From contig CANGVA010000002.1 in NCBI GenBank assembly GCA_947457395.1, positions 180,675 through 244,674 of the forward strand: a DNA stretch of 64,000 nt. The letters are read 5' to 3'. The notes below the pieces were generated by a model that ran no database searches, was not told where the DNA came from, and saw nothing but the letters and a program-made list of their open reading frames with translations. Shown piece by piece: positions 61,585 through 64,000 of the stretch; position 1 is the first letter of the stretch, and the number at the start of each line of letters is the position of its first letter. Source of the DNA: Bacteroidota bacterium. Its GTDB lineage: Bacteria > Bacteroidota > Bacteroidia > UKL13-3. A program made the translations under genes and the position numbers.

Positions 61585-63018
61585 TTAAAAAAATTGACCC
61601 AATTGTGCGGGGGTTGGTGGCAGCAAGCGGTAATGCGAAAATTCACCTTCTAAATAATATTCTGTTGCATATAAGCACACATTTCCACCATTGCATACGG
61701 TACCCGATTGGCATAGTCCGGTGTAGTTTCTGTCTTTATTAGGCAATGTGTGATATCCTGTCATTGCATAAAAGCCAGTATTAAAGTGATTCATGCGTTG
61801 GTTGATTCTTGCGTTATTTTTGGTTACGGAAGTTACTGCAATCTCAGGTCGTTTAGCCCAAAAAAAGTTGATGGTAGATTGGTCAACTTTGCGAGCGGTG
61901 CTTAAAGAGTAATCATATTCCTTACCATAATATCCCAGTAGTTTTGAGTGTACCATATTTGACGCTGTCGGTTGTGACGCCCCTGATAATTTGTTAGGAT
62001 TATTACAATCTATTACATCTGTGGTAATTACCGCGCCCATATTTGGGTCATTAGGAAAAAATTTACCTGAAAAGGTAGCAAATTCACTACCCGGTACTAT
62101 AGTGGTTGGAGGAGTCATTACAGGTACAACCCCCTTATAATTTGGAAACCAGCCATTGAGTTGCTGTGCCGGATTGGGCCAATATACAGCACAATTGGTT
62201 AAATAATGATGCACCGCTTTAACATTTTCTAACGAATTATTAAAGGTATTTTGCCTTTGTGTTAGTGTTGTAGATTGGTCTGTATTGGTAAAGACCCACA
62301 TGTAATATTGTTGTTGGTAGGCGGGTATTTGTCCCTGAGACTGCTTGTTTGGGTTTTCAAACCCTTGAAAAGACTGTTGCGAAATCCAAGGTGTAGGTGC
62401 ATTAAATTGTATGCCAATGGGCTTGTAGTTAGCTTCATCTCTAATATCATCTTTTGACCATACTGGACCGTAAGTGAACAAATAATGGGTTTTAACTATC
62501 AAAGTATTATTTGATCCTTCGCCCTCAATGGAAAATGAAAGCCTGTTAAGGGTTTTATTTTCATTGCTTATGCCGCTTCGTATTTGTTTCAATTCATTTG
62601 AAACAGACGCAATGGTGGCACTCAATGCATTGTATGTAATTTGTTTATCTGCATTCAGCGAAAAATTGCTGCAAAAGGAATTAGCAAGTTCATTAGCATA
62701 TGCAATACGTGGGTTTACCATGGCAATATTTAAACTATAATGGAGCAAGGTGATGGCCTCTTCTGTACTCATCGTTTCATTTAAGTCTGCTTGTATTCCA
62801 TTATTCAAATCTATACCTTGATAGGCAGCATAGTTTTTCCAGAGTTTTGCCATTTTTTGTTCCAGTTCATCCTGCTTGTAATATACGAATGCTGTTTGGT
62901 TTCCGGTTGCAGTATTTAATACTGTGTTTTCTGTTTCTTTTTTGCATGATTGTAATGTAAGGACAATAGCCATGCATCCTGCAATGGCTAATTTTAAGTT
63001 AAGTAATGTAGTTTTCAT
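61585..63018 (-). CDS. Lipoprotein of unknown function
   Basis: The 477-residue protein has a lipoprotein signal with lipobox LQSC and Cys25, then a mixed helix/beta body. Visible features are an N-terminal helical region (about 30-150), a repeated N/Q/T-rich middle and three late Cys (CQSGTVC, VCLYATEYYLEG) near 440-460. I do not recognise a family. It is transcribed away from the XRE regulator at 63196 and shares its spacer, so it may be the regulated target. Confidence 0.8.
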   Translation of the reverse strand: MKTTLLNLKLAIAGCMAIVLTLQSCKKETENTVLNTATGNQTAFVYYKQDELEQKMAKLWKNYAAYQGIDLNNGIQADLNETMSTEEAITLLHYSLNIAMVNPRIAYANELANSFCSNFSLNADKQITYNALSATIASVSNELKQIRSGISNENKTLNRLSFSIEGEGSNNTLIVKTHYLFTYGPVWSKDDIRDEANYKPIGIQFNAPTPWISQQSFQGFENPNKQSQGQIPAYQQQYYMWVFTNTDQSTTLTQRQNTFNNSLENVKAVHHYLTNCAVYWPNPAQQLNGWFPNYKGVVPVMTPPTTIVPGSEFATFSGKFFPNDPNMGAVITTDVIDCNNPNKLSGASQPTASNMVHSKLLGYYGKEYDYSLSTARKVDQSTINFFWAKRPEIAVTSVTKNNARINQRMNHFNTGFYAMTGYHTLPNKDRNYTGLCQSGTVCNGGNVCLYATEYYLEGEFSHYRLLPPTPAQLGQFF

Positions 63019-63044
63019 ATGTGCTTGTGTTTATTTAAGCACAT
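63019..63044. promoter_or_regulatory. Inverted repeat directly upstream of the lipoprotein start
   Basis: ATGTGCTT (63019-63026) and AAGCACAT (63037-63044) form an 8-bp perfect inverted repeat with a 10-base loop, touching the lipoprotein start codon. It could be an operator or a leader hairpin that controls translation. Confidence 0.45.
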
Positions 63045-63081
63045 CAATGTTATAAGCTAATTTTCGGTAATTACAAAATAG

Positions 63082-63133
63082 CATACTCCCTAAATGATTC
63101 CTTTTGTAAAATCATACTCTGAAAATGATTCCT
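63082..63133. promoter_or_regulatory. Pair of 21-bp direct repeats, candidate operator
   Basis: CATACTC-nn-nAAATGATTCCT occurs at 63082-63102 and 63113-63133, agreeing at 18 of 21 bases, with starts 31 bp apart (about three helical turns). CTGCAG also recurs at 63132 and 63162. The block lies midway between the lipoprotein gene and the divergent XRE gene. Confidence 0.55.
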
Positions 63134-63195
63134 GCAGTAATTCTATCTATAAATTGGTTGACTGCAGCTAAGGCTTGTTTTATATTCGTTTAACT

Positions 63196-63444
63196 ATGAG
63201 TTACGAAATACTTATTCAGCATATCACACATTTTCGTAAGCATGCCCAAATAACACAATTGTATCTTGCGCATAAGCTAGGCTCAAGCGATGAGGATTAT
63301 TATGGAAAGATAGAACGCTGCCAGAAGGAATTAAAACTGCATTGCCTTAAAAAAATATCCCATGAGTTATGTCTTTCGCCTATAATACTGCTGTATATAT
63401 CTGGATACACTTGCTTCACCCCCCCCCAAGAAAATTCCATCTAG
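63196..63444 (+). CDS. XRE-family helix-turn-helix protein, first half of split gene
   Basis: An 82-residue protein with one XRE/Cro-type domain over residues 10-60: FRKHAQITQLYLAHKLGSSDEDYYGKIERC fits the L-T-Q--LA-KLG-S---Y-KIE pattern. I start at ATG 63196; the TTG 63175 start is unnecessary. The end is created by a shift in reading frame: residues TPPQENSI follow a nine-C run (63419-63427), and the downstream XRE gene is open in the other frame all the way back through that run. The neighbouring lipoprotein gene is divergent. Confidence 0.7.
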   Translation: MSYEILIQHITHFRKHAQITQLYLAHKLGSSDEDYYGKIERCQKELKLHCLKKISHELCLSPIILLYISGYTCFTPPQENSI

Positions 63445-63472
63445 CACACCCCTACAGGATAACAAAGTATCC

Positions 63473-63853
63473 GTGCCAATTCAGGAAATAGATTATGCCT
63501 TATTGCTCAATAAAATTTGTGTGGTACACCATGATTTGCATGCTGCCCATTTTTATCAGCGTCTGTATAAGGGTATACGCACCTTACGCCATATTCATCA
63601 AATTAACAGCAAACAACTGAGCCGCCACATGAACTATTCTATGAATCATTTTGCGCGCATGGAGCGCGAGAATTGTGAGATTACATTGAAACAAGCTTTT
63701 GTGATTTGTGAAGTATTGAATATATCATTTGTAAAGTTGCTGCTGTTTGCAAATAGCCTCGACTTTTTTACCGATTCAAAGGGTGTTTTTATTTCTTTAA
63801 GCGAGTTGAAAAAACGATATCCTGCTTTTGAAATATGCCTCAAGTCCTTGTAG
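63473..63853 (+). CDS. XRE-family helix-turn-helix protein, second half of split gene
   Basis: A 126-residue frame beginning with GTG 63473 carries a second XRE-like domain over about residues 30-95: IRTLRHIHQINSKQLSRHMN, FARMERENCEITLKQAFVICEVLNIS. The frame is open upstream through 63428-63472 into the C-run with no stop, and one base less in the run joins it to the first half as a single protein of about 218 residues with two XRE domains. It could alternatively be translated separately from the GTG. Confidence 0.65.
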   Translation: MPIQEIDYALLLNKICVVHHDLHAAHFYQRLYKGIRTLRHIHQINSKQLSRHMNYSMNHFARMERENCEITLKQAFVICEVLNISFVKLLLFANSLDFFTDSKGVFISLSELKKRYPAFEICLKSL

Positions 63854-63903
63854 ATGCCTAATAGCTTGTAAAGGATCTGCAGCATCGGGGTAAACTTCTA
63901 CTC

Positions 63904-63932
63904 TTTTTGTTGCACAAAAAAACCTGTACGTT
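63904..63932. repeat. Right copy of 29-bp direct repeat
   Basis: Same orientation as the copy at 59483-59512, 29 of 30 bases shared (one fewer A). It forms one half of the terminator described at 63910-63945. Confidence 0.7.
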
Positions 63933-63945
63933 GCCGCACAGGTTT
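63910..63945 (-). terminator. Rho-independent terminator for a minus-strand gene right of the window
   Basis: On the minus strand AAACCTGT (63938-63945) pairs with ACAGGTTT (63920-63927) with a 10-base loop, followed by further T. It should end a leftward gene that begins beyond 64000. Confidence 0.55.
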
Positions 63946-64000
63946 CTCTCGCTTACGCTCCCCCTGCAGTCTCGCTCCTCGCTAAAATGACCCATCTGGG

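Noticed and set aside
1-64000. Origin of replication, tRNA genes, CRISPR arrays, insertion sequences
   Set aside because: No cluster of DnaA boxes beside the parS sites, no tRNA cloverleaf noticed, no regularly spaced repeats and no transposase frame were seen.

Overview
The window looks like a chromosomal segment of a Bacteroidota bacterium, most like the Chitinophagales/Sphingobacteriales part of the phylum. Direct signs are three proteins ending in type IX secretion C-terminal domains, a SusC-style TonB receptor with a carboxypeptidase-regulatory-like N-terminal domain, families largely confined to Bacteroidota (DUF6089, DUF4834, probable DUF4468), a CarB that lacks its C-terminal regulatory domain, and repeated TAnnTTTG -7 promoter elements, often with TTG/TTTG 17-19 bp upstream. 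I see no tRNA, rRNA, transposase, integrase, phage gene or CRISPR array.

Layout. 1-8.3 kb (minus strand): partial Ig-like lipoprotein, methyltransferase, mnmG, ybeY, a type IX cargo protein and a catalytic/non-catalytic M16 peptidase pair. Three parS-like ParB sites lie here (3546, 3684, 6475), suggesting proximity to the replication origin. 8.5-14 kb: pseudouridine synthase with a long basic tail, tatA, gatA, a LysM/transglycosylase-like protein lacking its catalytic Glu, gtrA-type membrane protein, radC. 14-22.1 kb: carotenoid locus (cruF-like, crtD-like, TonB receptor, crtI, crtB, unknown gene, idi), pointing to a 1'-hydroxylated, 3',4'-desaturated carotenoid; no cyclase gene is in the window. 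22.2-33.7 kb: housekeeping genes purK, purE, menB, menD, murI and carB with small envelope proteins and a glycosyltransferase.

33.7-49.3 kb: surface glycan locus. A LamG/PKD type IX cargo protein precedes a three-gene nucleotide-sugar set (dehydrogenase, LpxA-like N-acyltransferase, aminotransferase), a flippase, an AsnB-type amidotransferase, two glycosyltransferases, an epimerase, an acetyltransferase and four methyltransferases. 49.4-59.4 kb: pabA-like gene, hydrolase, CBS protein, nadK, three tandem DUF6089 proteins, uppS, bamA and two OmpH/Skp chaperones, forming an outer-membrane biogenesis block closed by a clear terminator.

59.5-64 kb: small accessory locus with a type IX cargo protein, a lipoprotein and a divergent two-part XRE regulator that is split at a nine-C run. 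The locus is bracketed by near-identical direct repeats of about 29 bp and its divergent promoter region carries spaced direct repeats. This end of the window, together with the parS cluster, holds the least ordinary signals.
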